From JBBAGC01 sp964491265 (lineage in GTDB: Bacteria; Spirochaetota; UBA4802; UBA5550): a DNA stretch of 64,000 nt. The notes beneath the pieces are model-generated. The model was not told the DNA's origin, made no database searches, and worked only from the letters and a program-made list of their open reading frames with translations. A program made the translations under genes and the position numbers. Every line of letters starts with the position of its first letter. Within the stretch, counting starts at the first letter, position 1. The stretch is taken from contig CAZBFP010000022.1 of the NCBI GenBank assembly GCA_964491265.1, positions 1-64,000 on the forward strand, written 5' to 3'. This document shows positions 1 through 7,037 of this stretch, piece by piece.

Positions 1-7
1 TAATTTA

Positions 8-38
8 AAGGGCACCACCGCAGGTGGTTTAGTTCAAC
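8..38. repeat. Hairpin end of cassette-array repeat, copy 1
   Basis: A 31-base block with the perfect dyad ACCACC-GCA-GGTGGT followed by TTTAGTTCAAC. The same 31 bases occur at 1217-1247 and 2386-2416. In those two places the block is the distal end of a longer repeat carrying a recombinase fragment, so this copy is probably the end of another such repeat that begins before the window. Confidence 0.85.
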
Positions 39-172
39 TAAGCATAGAAGCGGCGACCGGCCACAAGACTTGGAAGACGTGTCCGGTCTTGGCCTGCGGC
101 AAATTTTAACCTCTGGGAGTATCCTACGGTGAAAACTTCTTATGCCCCGGGAGTGTTATATGCAATGCCCGC
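39..172. repeat. attC-like imperfect dyad in front of toxin-antitoxin cassette 1
   Basis: About 110 bases with outer arms GCATAGAAG and CTTCTTATGC and an inner block CTTGGCCTGCGGCAA that recurs in related form at 1250-1302 and 7444-7494. It ends in GTTATATGCAATGCCCGC (155-172), whose near complement (16 of 18) lies just behind the toxin gene at 905-922. Long folded sites whose arms are complementary across one cassette are characteristic of integron attC sites. The canonical R-box consensus is not met exactly, so this is a hypothesis. Confidence 0.45.
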
Positions 173-174
173 TT

Positions 175-217
175 TTTCATGAAATTTGATTGACTTTTCA
201 TGAAATCTTATTATATT
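175..217 (+). promoter_or_regulatory. Promoter and paired palindromic operator of vapBC cassette 1
   Basis: Two copies of the perfect palindrome TTTCATGAAA (175-184 and 196-205) lie 21 bp apart, two helical turns, and flank a TTGACT -35 box (190-195). A TATATT -10 box sits at 212-217, and GTGAGG before the ATG at 238 is the ribosome site. Ribbon-helix-helix antitoxins usually bind paired palindromes over their own promoter, so this is the likely autoregulation site. Confidence 0.6.
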
Positions 218-237
218 GTATATAGTGAGGTAAAAAC

Positions 238-516
238 ATGGCAATCCTACAAGTACGAGATATTGATGACAGACTATATTCTTCACTAAAAGCAATTGCA
301 AAAAGTGAAAATAGATCCATCAGTCAAGAGGTAATATCTATAATAGAAAAGTATCTTTCAAACCCTGCTATTTATAAAAATAATCCGACTAGAGAATTTA
401 TAGCCCTTTCCGGTGCATGGGATGATGAACGAAGTGCAGATGAAATAATTGATTCTATAAAAAAATCACGTAATAACTCTAAGAGGTTTAAATCAGAAAA
501 TGTCATATTTGATTGA
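238..516 (+). CDS. VapB/FitA-type ribbon-helix-helix antitoxin
   Basis: A 92-residue protein whose first 45 residues read as a ribbon-helix-helix DNA-binding domain: a strand ILQVRDID, then helices around LYSSLKAIAKSENRSISQEV. The C-terminal half, with TREFIALSGAWDDERS, resembles the toxin-wrapping tail of VapB/FitA antitoxins. Such antitoxins neutralise a PIN-domain RNase and repress their own operon. The reading frame overlaps the toxin gene by 17 bases, indicating translational coupling. The gene is AT-rich compared with the metabolic genes further along, consistent with an acquired cassette. The family call is firm; the exact subfamily is not. Confidence 0.85.
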   Translation: MAILQVRDIDDRLYSSLKAIAKSENRSISQEVISIIEKYLSNPAIYKNNPTREFIALSGAWDDERSADEIIDSIKKSRNNSKRFKSENVIFD

Positions 517-898
517 TACTAATATAATTATTTACAGCATAAAAGGTAATGCCGTTGTACAAAACAATTTTTTAAAAAATGAACATATTCCAAAGTCCAT
601 TTCTGTGATTTCTTACGGAGAACTATTGTTTGGTGCTAAAAAGTCTCAAAATTTAGAAAAGAATATTGCTATGGTTTATCGTATAAAAGAGTTATTCCCA
701 ATTATAGATGTTGATCAAGCGATTATTGAAACATTTAGTGAATTGAAATCAAACTTACAAAAATCAGGTTCAACTATCGACGATTTTGATTTACTAATCG
801 CATCAACTGCCCTAACTATGAATTCCATATTAGTTACAAACAATGAAAAACATTTTAACAGAATAAAAGGTTTAAAAATAGAAAATTGGTCCAAATAG
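500..898 (+). CDS. VapC-type PIN-domain ribonuclease toxin
   Basis: A 132-residue PIN domain. The acidic residues expected to hold the metal are visible: Asp6 in LIDTNI, Glu at about 41 in YGELLFG, the acidic group in DDFDLLIA near residue 95-99, and NNEKHF near 114 in the position of the usual TxNxxHF. VapC toxins cleave tRNA or rRNA and are held inactive by the partner antitoxin, here encoded immediately upstream with a 17-base overlap. All catalytic positions are present, so the toxin is probably active. The target RNA cannot be read from sequence. Confidence 0.9.
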   Translation: MSYLIDTNIIIYSIKGNAVVQNNFLKNEHIPKSISVISYGELLFGAKKSQNLEKNIAMVYRIKELFPIIDVDQAIIETFSELKSNLQKSGSTIDDFDLLIASTALTMNSILVTNNEKHFNRIKGLKIENWSK

Positions 899-922
899 AA
901 AACAGCGGGCACTGCCTATAAC

Positions 923-1147
923 CTATAGAAGTCTTAACGTAGCTGCCGCAAAAAAACCGCTAAGTTTCACCAGAAAAACCTGATATTCATGGATATGCTC
1001 CGGCTGAAGCGTATGAGGCGGCTTGTTGAAATATTCTGCAAGGTTCCGGACATGGTTTATGTACGTGGATATTGTTACCTCGCTGAATCCCCGGATCTGC
1101 ATTACCTCCCGCACCTCACGTCTTGTAAAATGTTTTACTGTAGCCAT
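923..1147 (-). pseudogene. N-terminal fragment of a tyrosine recombinase (copy 1)
   Basis: The frame begins with a strong ribosome site (AGGAGGAACGAAG) and MATVKHFTRRE, then RGFSEVTISTYINHVRNLAEYF, which is the SAM-like core-binding domain of XerC/integron-type integrases. It stops after about 50 native residues and runs into KLSGFFAAATLRLL, translated from repeat sequence. The catalytic domain with the R-H-R-Y residues is absent, whereas complete family members have roughly 290-330 residues. A near-identical fragment lies at 2116-2316. It cannot be an active recombinase. It may mark where the array recombines, or be a relic copied along with each cassette. Confidence 0.75.
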
Positions 1148-1247
1148 CTTCGTTCCTCCTGTAATTTGTACTTTACATTATTACAGGAAAAGATATGATT
1201 ATATTCAAATAATTTCAAGGGCACCACCGCAGGTGGTTTAGTTCAAC
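924..1247. repeat. Cassette-array repeat unit 1 (recombinase fragment plus hairpin)
   Basis: This block runs from TATAGAAGTCTTAACGTAGC to the GTTCAAC hairpin end and is nearly identical to 2075-2416. It carries the ribosome site and first codons of a tyrosine recombinase on the minus strand and ends in the ACCACC-GCA-GGTGGT dyad. Compared with unit 2 it lacks about 20 bases around 966, at the point where the recombinase reading frame is broken. The hairpin ends at 8, 1217 and 2386 give a spacing of about 1.2 kb. Confidence 0.85.
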
Positions 1248-1362
1248 ACGAGGCATAAGCGGCGCTCCCTATCGGTCGCTTGGCCTTCGGCAAGTTTTCA
1301 CCTCCGGGAGTACCCTACGGTGAAAACTTCTGCTATGCTTCGACGTTATCGACAATTGCATT
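1248..1362. repeat. attC-like imperfect dyad in front of toxin-antitoxin cassette 2
   Basis: It contains GAGGCATAAGCGGCGCTC and TTGGCCTTCGGCAAGTTTTCACC, related to 7444-7494, and an internal hairpin GTTTTCACC...GGTGAAAAC. The block ends in GTTATCGACAATTGCATT (1345-1362), whose complement (15 of 18) is found directly behind the second toxin gene at 2056-2073. The cassette-specific complementarity with a common GTTAT start resembles attC architecture. Confidence 0.45.
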
Positions 1363-1363
1363 T

Positions 1364-1409
1364 ATATACTTGTTAATATACTTGACTTTTCCCACCCTTT
1401 TTTTATCTT
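1364..1409 (+). promoter_or_regulatory. Promoter of vapBC cassette 2 with direct repeats
   Basis: Two direct repeats ATATACTTG (1364-1372 and 1376-1384) run into a TTGACT -35 box (1382-1387). TATCTT at 1404-1409 is a plausible -10 with a 16-bp spacer. The ribosome site AGGAGG (1416-1421) precedes the ATG at 1428. The direct repeats may be the antitoxin operator, which differs from the palindromic operator of cassette 1. Confidence 0.45.
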
Positions 1410-1427
1410 CTACATAGGAGGTATCCT

Positions 1428-1655
1428 ATGCCACAAATATCACTTTACATCGATAAAGAAACTTTAAACAAAATAGAAAAAGCTGCAAGCAAGGAAAAAA
1501 TTTCTATTTCGAAATGGGTTGGAAAAAATATTAAAAAAGTCATAAAAGATGATTATCCGAAAGGTTACTTTGATTTATTCGGTTCTATATCAGATGATTC
1601 ATTTGATATTAAAACTTTAACTTTTAAAAATGATTCCAAAAGAGAAAGTTTATGA
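1428..1655 (+). CDS. Ribbon-helix-helix antitoxin (VapB-like)
   Basis: A 75-residue protein opening with QISLYIDKETLNKIEKAASKE and then SISKWVGKNIKKV, the strand-helix-helix layout of MetJ/Arc-type repressors. Residues 50-75, with GYFDLFGSISDDSF, are probably the flexible toxin-binding tail. It overlaps the downstream toxin by ATGA, so the two are translationally coupled. It is not closely similar to the antitoxin of cassette 1, which argues that the two cassettes were acquired independently into the same array instead of arising by local duplication. Confidence 0.85.
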   Translation: MPQISLYIDKETLNKIEKAASKEKISISKWVGKNIKKVIKDDYPKGYFDLFGSISDDSFDIKTLTFKNDSKRESL

Positions 1656-2056
1656 ACTATTTTTTAGATACAAATATTTGTGTATATTTTCTTAAAGGAT
1701 TATACCCATCAGTATTAGAAAATATTAAAAATTCAAATCCGAATAATATTAAAATCCCATCAATCGTTAAAGCTGAACTGCTTTATGGAGCTGAGAAAAG
1801 TCAGCATAAAACAAAAAACCTAACAAATACTAATAGATTTCTTGAACCATTTGAAATTATACCATTTGATGATGATTGCTCGATCATTTATTCTAAAATT
1901 CGAGCAACTCTGGAATTAAAAGGTACAGGAATCGGTCCAAATGATTATTTAATTGCTTCAACAGCATTAGCAAAAAATGGAATTCTTGTCACAAATAACA
2001 GCAAAGAATTTGAAAGAATAAAAAATTTAAAAATTGAAAACTGGACCTTGAAATAA
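1652..2056 (+). CDS. VapC-type PIN-domain ribonuclease toxin
   Basis: A 134-residue PIN domain with Asp6 (FLDTNICVYFLKG), Glu near 42 (KAELLYGAEKS), Asp near 98 (GPNDYLIASTAL) and TNNSKEFERI near 115. These are the usual metal-binding positions of VapC RNases. It resembles the toxin of cassette 1 (both end in KNLKIENW/KGLKIENW and share YGAEKS/FGAKKS), so the toxins are related even though the antitoxins differ. It probably acts on tRNA or rRNA when the antitoxin is lost. Seventeen bases after the stop codon the next copy of the array repeat begins. Confidence 0.9.
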   Translation: MNYFLDTNICVYFLKGLYPSVLENIKNSNPNNIKIPSIVKAELLYGAEKSQHKTKNLTNTNRFLEPFEIIPFDDDCSIIYSKIRATLELKGTGIGPNDYLIASTALAKNGILVTNNSKEFERIKNLKIENWTLK

Positions 2057-2074
2057 ATGCAACAGCCGATAACT

Positions 2075-2416
2075 TATAGAAGTCTTAACGTAGCTGCCGC
2101 AAAAAAACCGCTAAGTTACATTAGCAGTTTCTCCTGTACCAGAAAAACCTGATATTCATGGATATGCTCCGGTTGAAGTTTATGAAGGGGCTTGTTGAAA
2201 TATTCTGCAAGGTTCCGGACATGGTTTATGTACGTGGATATTGTTACCTCGCTGAATCCCCGGATCTGCATTATCTCCCGCATTTCGCGTCTTGTAAAAT
2301 GTTTTACTGTAGCCATCTTCGTTCCTCCTGTAATTTGTACTTTACAATATTACAGGAAAAGATCTGATTAAATTCAGATAGTTTCAAGGGCACCACCGCA
2401 GGTGGTTTAGTTCAAC
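2075..2416. repeat. Cassette-array repeat unit 2 (recombinase fragment plus hairpin)
   Basis: A near-identical second copy of 924-1247, starting at TATAGAAGTCTTAACGTAGC and ending in the hairpin block at 2386-2416. It keeps about 20 bases that are missing in unit 1. No third toxin-antitoxin pair follows: the array ends here, next to a terminator and an unrelated lipoprotein gene. This is therefore one boundary of the array. Confidence 0.85.
2116..2316 (-). pseudogene. N-terminal fragment of a tyrosine recombinase (copy 2)
   Basis: The same SAM-like N-terminal domain as the fragment at 923-1147, with a few substitutions (for example REMREIMQIRGF and PLHKLQPEH). It runs slightly further into native sequence (VFLVQEKLLM) before a stop codon. 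The catalytic half is missing. Two truncations at almost the same point are better explained by copying of one truncated repeat than by two independent deletions. Confidence 0.75.
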
Positions 2417-2442
2417 AGAATGTAATCGCTACATTTATTCAT

Positions 2443-2473
2443 AAAAAAAAGACTGCCTGAGCAGCCTTTTTTT
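2443..2473. terminator. Bidirectional rho-independent terminator
   Basis: A run of A, then GACTGC-CTGA-GCAGCC, then a run of T. The stem is A/T-flanked on both sides, so it can terminate transcription in either direction. It lies 20 bases beyond the stop codon of the minus-strand lipoprotein gene and also closes the cassette array on the plus strand. Confidence 0.85.
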
Positions 2474-2492
2474 ATTCAAAATTTATTCAAAA

Positions 2493-4265
2493 CTACCAGA
2501 GCGAAAACCAGCTTGTATCTTTAGATTTCCTCTCCCACTGATCGTCTGCAGGAGATGGGGTATAACGTCCCTCTACCTGTGTCCATTCATACTTAGGCCC
2601 CATCATCTCTCTCATTCTCCAATCGGGAGTTGAAGCAGATGGCCCCATCTTACCGGTAGCACTTCTTTTCCACCAGCTTATAGTAACCTCGGCAGGAGGC
2701 TGAAATTCAAATGACCAGATATATGAATTTCTGATGGAATTATGTTTACCGTCAAGCTGTGTTGAGCTGTAATACCATGGCGCTGCGTTAAAATCTGCTG
2801 CTGCAGTTGTCAATGCATCATTTGTATCGACAGCAAGACCTGCAATACCGATATTCATTCCGGTTGTATGATATATCTCTACTGCCAGATTGCTGTTTCT
2901 GCTTTTAGCTTCAAATATAAAATTACGGCATCTCTCTCCAACCCATTTGCCGTATCCGTCATTTGGAAGATAATTTTTATCGCCGCTGGTCCATGCCGGA
3001 TCGAGAAGAGCAATTCTGTTTATAGTAATTCCGGCATCAAACGCATACTTCATAAGATTATTTACAACCTGATTTCCAAGCGAATGCCCGACAAATCTTA
3101 TATTACCGGAGACATTATTTTTAAGAGCATCATTAACATAGAGAGAAAGGAGTTTACTTATACTGTCAACAATAACGCTGGAACCTTTAAAGTCCAACCT
3201 GCCGTCCCAGTTTTTATAGAAAGCATCCCCATTAGAATCAACGACTCTGTACCTGCTCCCTTTGTATCCCTGGAAACTCCAGATCTTTGCTTCGGCATCA
3301 TGAACTCCACCTACGTTACCCTGAACCAATGCAGGCTCATCGGCAAACTGCTGCCAGTAAACAAATCCTGTATTCCACCCCTTATCTATCCATGAGTGAT
3401 TGGTAAACTGTCTTAATCCGTTATATTTTGTCTGACCTTTAAAATCATCTTCTGCCCAGAAAAACTGCTCGTAACCGTATGATGAGCGGCCGTAATAATC
3501 ACTCTGCGTAACCGCATTAGGCTGCCATCCGTGAGCGTATATCATGGTAGGTTTTGAATCGTCGTAAAAAGCATTCTGAACACCGGGGAAGTATTTTTCG
3601 CATTCACCGTTTTTACCGAAAAAATAGAGTCCATAATCCAGATCCCTGTTTTTGTAATTTACTTCAAAAGACAACAATTGACCTGTGATATCCTTTATTC
3701 CATTTACAGTTAGTTTGTATTCAAGATTCTGCTGAAGTTTCATTCTGGGGATTACAATAATTCTATCATAACTGTATATAAATCTCACCGGAACTATACG
3801 GTTATATTTAATCTCGTTAAGTACAACAGTAGCGCTATTTATCGATGAACCATCTATTACCTTACTGAAAGATAAATCAACCGGGAGATTTACTTCTACA
3901 TTCTGCGCACCATTCGCAATATTTCCCGATATAAGCTCTGGAGAAGTATTATCAGACGATGTTACCGTTACATAAATGTCAGCTTGACCAGATTTCTGTA
4001 TTGTAAATGAGTCATCCCGGGTCAGAGCTGGAAGGTTAATATCTATCAGTCCCGTTTCGGTATTCAAAGATGTTTCAACATCGACAGAATTTCCGTCGGA
4101 ATCAAGGATTACAAGATCCCCTACAGTTCCGTCTTCAGAAGGAACTGAAAAAACATTAGAGTTTTCAGGAATTGTTACAGTACTCCCATCCTCAATATCA
4201 TCACAGGAGGGAAAGGCTATAAGAAGCAATAATCCCAAAATAACTGCCGAAATTCTTTTTTTCAT
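2493..4265 (-). CDS. Lipase-like alpha/beta-hydrolase lipoprotein with Ig-like domain
   Basis: A 590-residue secreted protein. Residues 1-21 form a lipoprotein signal ending in a lipobox with Cys21 (AFPSC). Residues about 108-205 look like a bacterial Ig-like (SbsA/Big_5) domain, with SPELISGNIANGAQNVEVNLPVDLSF split over strands. From about 238 there is an alpha/beta-hydrolase: HGW at 245-247 for the oxyanion region, the nucleophile elbow GHSLG at 393-397 (Ser395), and Asp422 in LLDPAW as the likely acid. These are features of the pancreatic-type triacylglycerol lipase group. A good ribosome site (AAAGGAG) precedes the ATG. The gene is monocistronic, closed by the terminator at 2443-2473. 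The natural substrate is unknown; lipid ester hydrolysis at the cell surface is likely. Confidence 0.75.
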   Translation of the reverse strand: MKKRISAVILGLLLLIAFPSCDDIEDGSTVTIPENSNVFSVPSEDGTVGDLVILDSDGNSVDVETSLNTETGLIDINLPALTRDDSFTIQKSGQADIYVTVTSSDNTSPELISGNIANGAQNVEVNLPVDLSFSKVIDGSSINSATVVLNEIKYNRIVPVRFIYSYDRIIVIPRMKLQQNLEYKLTVNGIKDITGQLLSFEVNYKNRDLDYGLYFFGKNGECEKYFPGVQNAFYDDSKPTMIYAHGWQPNAVTQSDYYGRSSYGYEQFFWAEDDFKGQTKYNGLRQFTNHSWIDKGWNTGFVYWQQFADEPALVQGNVGGVHDAEAKIWSFQGYKGSRYRVVDSNGDAFYKNWDGRLDFKGSSVIVDSISKLLSLYVNDALKNNVSGNIRFVGHSLGNQVVNNLMKYAFDAGITINRIALLDPAWTSGDKNYLPNDGYGKWVGERCRNFIFEAKSRNSNLAVEIYHTTGMNIGIAGLAVDTNDALTTAAADFNAAPWYYSSTQLDGKHNSIRNSYIWSFEFQPPAEVTISWWKRSATGKMGPSASTPDWRMREMMGPKYEWTQVEGRYTPSPADDQWERKSKDTSWFSLW

Positions 4266-4322
4266 ACATTTCTCCTTTCACATGAATCGGAACTGTTCCG
4301 AATTTATTTATTTATAAAAATC

Positions 4323-4386
4323 GGTAGCGGTTTATTTTTAGGGGCACGGCGCTTCTCATATGCACCCCCGAAAATAATCTGTTACC
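4323..4386. repeat. Imperfect 64-base inverted repeat between divergent genes
   Basis: Arms beginning GGTAGCGG-TTATTTTT-GGGG and ending CCCC-AAAATAA-TTACC face each other around a short centre. It lies between the divergent lipase and AraC-type genes and could be a regulator site or a small dead repeat element. No second copy was noticed in the window. Confidence 0.4.
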
Positions 4387-4557
4387 ATAAATATCATACC
4401 AGTTTGATATTTTAATGTCTTGTCAAATAACGGAATTTACAATTTCTGTCTACCGGCGGGACGGTTTTTTTATTTTTTGCTTTTAATTAACAGATTTATT
4501 GTGTATATAATCTATATAAACCTGCCATAATTGAAAGGAGAGCATTTAAAAACAGCA

Positions 4558-6339
4558 ATGCATAATTTATTTATTACAGAATACTCCATCGGATTTGTCT
4601 GCCCTGCACTGCTTTCCCTGGTAATCAGTGGTACAATATTTTTACGACAGTTTAACAGAAGAAAATTTACCCCTGACAGAACCAGTCTATCCCTTTATTT
4701 TCTCGGTGCATCTGTTTATAATGTATTAAACTTTTTCGGATTCTCCATCTACTCAGCTGACGCACAGATAGTCTGGTATATCCAGACTTTTGCTCCATTC
4801 ATGGTGTTATTCATGATACGCTTTGCCTATTATTACCCGGAAAAGTGGCATGAATCAGAAAGAAAGGCTGTTCTTATCTCCGCATCAGTTATATCAGTTT
4901 TTGCTATTTCCGAGTACTGGATAAACAGCTGGAATTCACCGGTTATGCTTTTCGGGCACACATCGGGATCTGAATATCACTCAAGCGCTATCCCTCTCGT
5001 AGTCGCTCTTTTTTACGCATGGGCGACTGCAGTTTTTATTCGCCGGGGAATTGATTACGAAAAAAATAACGGAACATATTCCGGACTTATGAAAACGATT
5101 ACAAATCCCCGAAGCAGAGAAGCGGCGACATCCCGTAATTTCGCGTGCCTTATATCTCTCGATATAATCCATTCATTTATGGTATATGGAGTTATGAACA
5201 AAATCTCCATCAGTTCATTTGCCATCTCTTTCGCAACAGCCATTGTTGTACTTGTAATCTATTCACTTTACACCAGCGTCTATCTGCATTCATCATATGA
5301 AAACATACCTGTGATATACAGACTTACAGGACTCCCCCTGGTAATGAGTCTTATCATGATCACTGCCGGCGGATATCTCATGATGCAGTCCCGCTCTCTC
5401 TCATACGACGAGATGAACATAACCATAATCGGAGAACTTAAAACGGATAAAGCATCAGGTCCGGTCACCGGCAAACTCCCGGTTTCATATATTTCAACTG
5501 AAACAAAAGATGGATGGAAAATTTTTTACGACAGAGATATGAATCTTCCGGATGTAATCAGCACCGGGATATGGGAAGAGCCGCCAAATTATATTAAGAT
5601 GAAAAGTGGGAGTAACCTGCATGATTATTCAAAAATTGAACCGGGCAGGAGATACTCCATTCAGATTGATAAAGTAAATTACAATCAATACCATCGGAAA
5701 ATTGAAGGGAGAATTTACGGATTCGGTTTCCCCTATATAGATTACCTGAAGTATATGCACAAAACGGGACGTTTCATCCTGATAATAATGATTATCTCCA
5801 TGCTGCTTATCATTACAATACTCCCCGTACTTTACTACTTCGGTGTAACGGGACCTTTGCGAAAGATTATCCGCAACAATCTTGAAAAAAATGACTCGCT
5901 GGAGGTGGAGGAGAATGAGCTTCATCATATTGAAAAAATACTCAAGAATACACCAAGGAGTAAATCTCTACCGGAAACGCCTGAAGAGATTTCACCGGCA
6001 TTAAGAAAAAAGCTCGATAAGATAATATCATATCTTGAAATCAATTACCATGACGATATATCAAGAGAGGGACTGGCTTCGATGATTGACCTCGACCCGG
6101 ATTATATAAGCAGACTCTTTAAAATTTATACAGGTATGAAAATTGGGGATTTCATAAACAAGCTCCGCATCGAAGAGGCTTCCCTTCTCCTGATCTCAAG
6201 TGACAAATCTGTATTAGATATCAGTCTGATTTCAGGTTTCGAAAGTCTACGCACATTCAATAGAGCATTTTTTAAAATTACAGGAGAAACTCCTACAGTC
6301 TTCCGAAATAGTAATCAGATAAAAACAACTGATAAATAA
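4558..6339 (+). CDS. Membrane-embedded AraC-family transcriptional regulator
   Basis: About 593 residues. The first about 250 residues hold roughly seven hydrophobic segments (for example SIGFVCPALLSLVISGTIF and AISFATAIVVLVIYSLY), similar to the 7TM sensor module of some kinases. A further hydrophobic segment at about 265-280 leads into an extracytoplasmic stretch, and another (FILIIMIISMLLIITILPVLYYF) returns to the cytoplasm. The last about 100 residues are an AraC-type double helix-turn-helix: EGLASMIDLDPDYISRLFK, then LDISLISGFESLRTFNRAFFK. It should bind DNA from the inner membrane in response to an outside signal. An upstream in-frame TTG at 4531 is possible, but the AAGGAG motif overlaps it. 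The ATG at 4558 is preferred although the spacing is long. Confidence 0.75.
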   Translation: MHNLFITEYSIGFVCPALLSLVISGTIFLRQFNRRKFTPDRTSLSLYFLGASVYNVLNFFGFSIYSADAQIVWYIQTFAPFMVLFMIRFAYYYPEKWHESERKAVLISASVISVFAISEYWINSWNSPVMLFGHTSGSEYHSSAIPLVVALFYAWATAVFIRRGIDYEKNNGTYSGLMKTITNPRSREAATSRNFACLISLDIIHSFMVYGVMNKISISSFAISFATAIVVLVIYSLYTSVYLHSSYENIPVIYRLTGLPLVMSLIMITAGGYLMMQSRSLSYDEMNITIIGELKTDKASGPVTGKLPVSYISTETKDGWKIFYDRDMNLPDVISTGIWEEPPNYIKMKSGSNLHDYSKIEPGRRYSIQIDKVNYNQYHRKIEGRIYGFGFPYIDYLKYMHKTGRFILIIMIISMLLIITILPVLYYFGVTGPLRKIIRNNLEKNDSLEVEENELHHIEKILKNTPRSKSLPETPEEISPALRKKLDKIISYLEINYHDDISREGLASMIDLDPDYISRLFKIYTGMKIGDFINKLRIEEASLLLISSDKSVLDISLISGFESLRTFNRAFFKITGETPTVFRNSNQIKTTDK

Positions 6340-6592
6340 AAAACCGTTATCCCCGCCGTTGATGGGCGTCGGAGACATATACTGTTAAAATCCAGGAATT
6401 TCCTCTCCCATAAGGGTGCTGAGGGTAAAAAGGTGTTATTTTAAACATTTCTAAGCACCTATTTTGAAGGTATTTTACAATATTATTTTTCCTTTATAAT
6501 CAATTTTAGAAATCAATATGTATATATTTCCCTTTGACAATTATATGCTATATTTGCTAATATTTTACTATAAACGCTTGTAATCAATTGCT

Positions 6593-6655
6593 CCTCAAGT
6601 CAAAAATTAAAAGTGCCTTCACATAACCAGGGGATTTTTAATTTTTGACTTGAGG
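6593..6655. repeat. Perfect 20-bp inverted repeat with 23-base loop
   Basis: The arm CCTCAAGTCAAAAATTAAAA at 6593-6612 is matched without a mismatch by its complement at 6636-6655. The 443-base gap around it contains no gene. It may be a small mobile or regulatory hairpin, or a terminator relic for the AraC-type gene, although no T-run follows. No other copy was seen in the window. Confidence 0.7.
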
Positions 6656-6744
6656 GTGACTATATCGCTTCAAATAACACAAAACATTGTCTGAAACGGC
6701 CAAAAAACTTAAGATCGGCACGTCCTGTGCCGGTTAAAAAAAAC

Positions 6745-6773
6745 TTGACGTTGATACCACAAATTAGTACTAT
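6745..6773 (+). promoter_or_regulatory. hicAB promoter giving a near-leaderless transcript
   Basis: TTGACG (6745-6750), a 17-bp spacer and TACTAT (6768-6773) form a good housekeeping promoter. The expected start of transcription is at about 6780, only a few bases before the hicA ATG at 6783. No Shine-Dalgarno motif precedes that ATG, so the toxin would be translated from a leaderless or nearly leaderless message. Confidence 0.6.
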
Positions 6774-6782
6774 AACATTAAT

Positions 6783-7037
6783 ATGAATGTTAAAAACAGA
6801 AAGACTTTAGAAGATATATTCAAAAAGCCAACAATGTCATCCATTCAGTGGAAAGACATCGAAGCCTTGTTGATATCTATTGGCGCAGAAATAAGCGAAG
6901 GTGAAGGATCAAGAATCCGGATCAAACTTAATAATGTACGCGCTGTTTTTCATAGACCGCACCCGAAAAAAGAAACAGATAAAGGTGCAGTGGCATCAAT
7001 GAAACGATTTTTAGAAAATGCAGGTGTAAAACCATGA
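6783..7037 (+). CDS. hicA: HicA-type mRNA interferase toxin
   Basis: An 84-residue dsRBD-like HicA toxin. The N-terminal part SSIQWKDIEALLISIGAEISEGEGSRIRI matches the alpha-beta core, and the catalytic histidine is in VFHRPHPKKE near residue 57-60. HicA degrades mRNA until bound by HicB. It is slightly longer than the usual 60-80 residues because of an N-terminal extension. No ribosome site is seen before the ATG. The gene overlaps hicB by four bases. A relic of the cassette-array repeat lies behind the pair, suggesting that it once belonged to the same kind of array as the two VapBC cassettes. Confidence 0.9.
   Translation: MNVKNRKTLEDIFKKPTMSSIQWKDIEALLISIGAEISEGEGSRIRIKLNNVRAVFHRPHPKKETDKGAVASMKRFLENAGVKP

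Noticed and set aside
2868..3395. 175-codon plus-strand frame opposite the lipase-like gene
   Set aside because: Antisense shadow of a gene with clear signal peptide and catalytic motifs.
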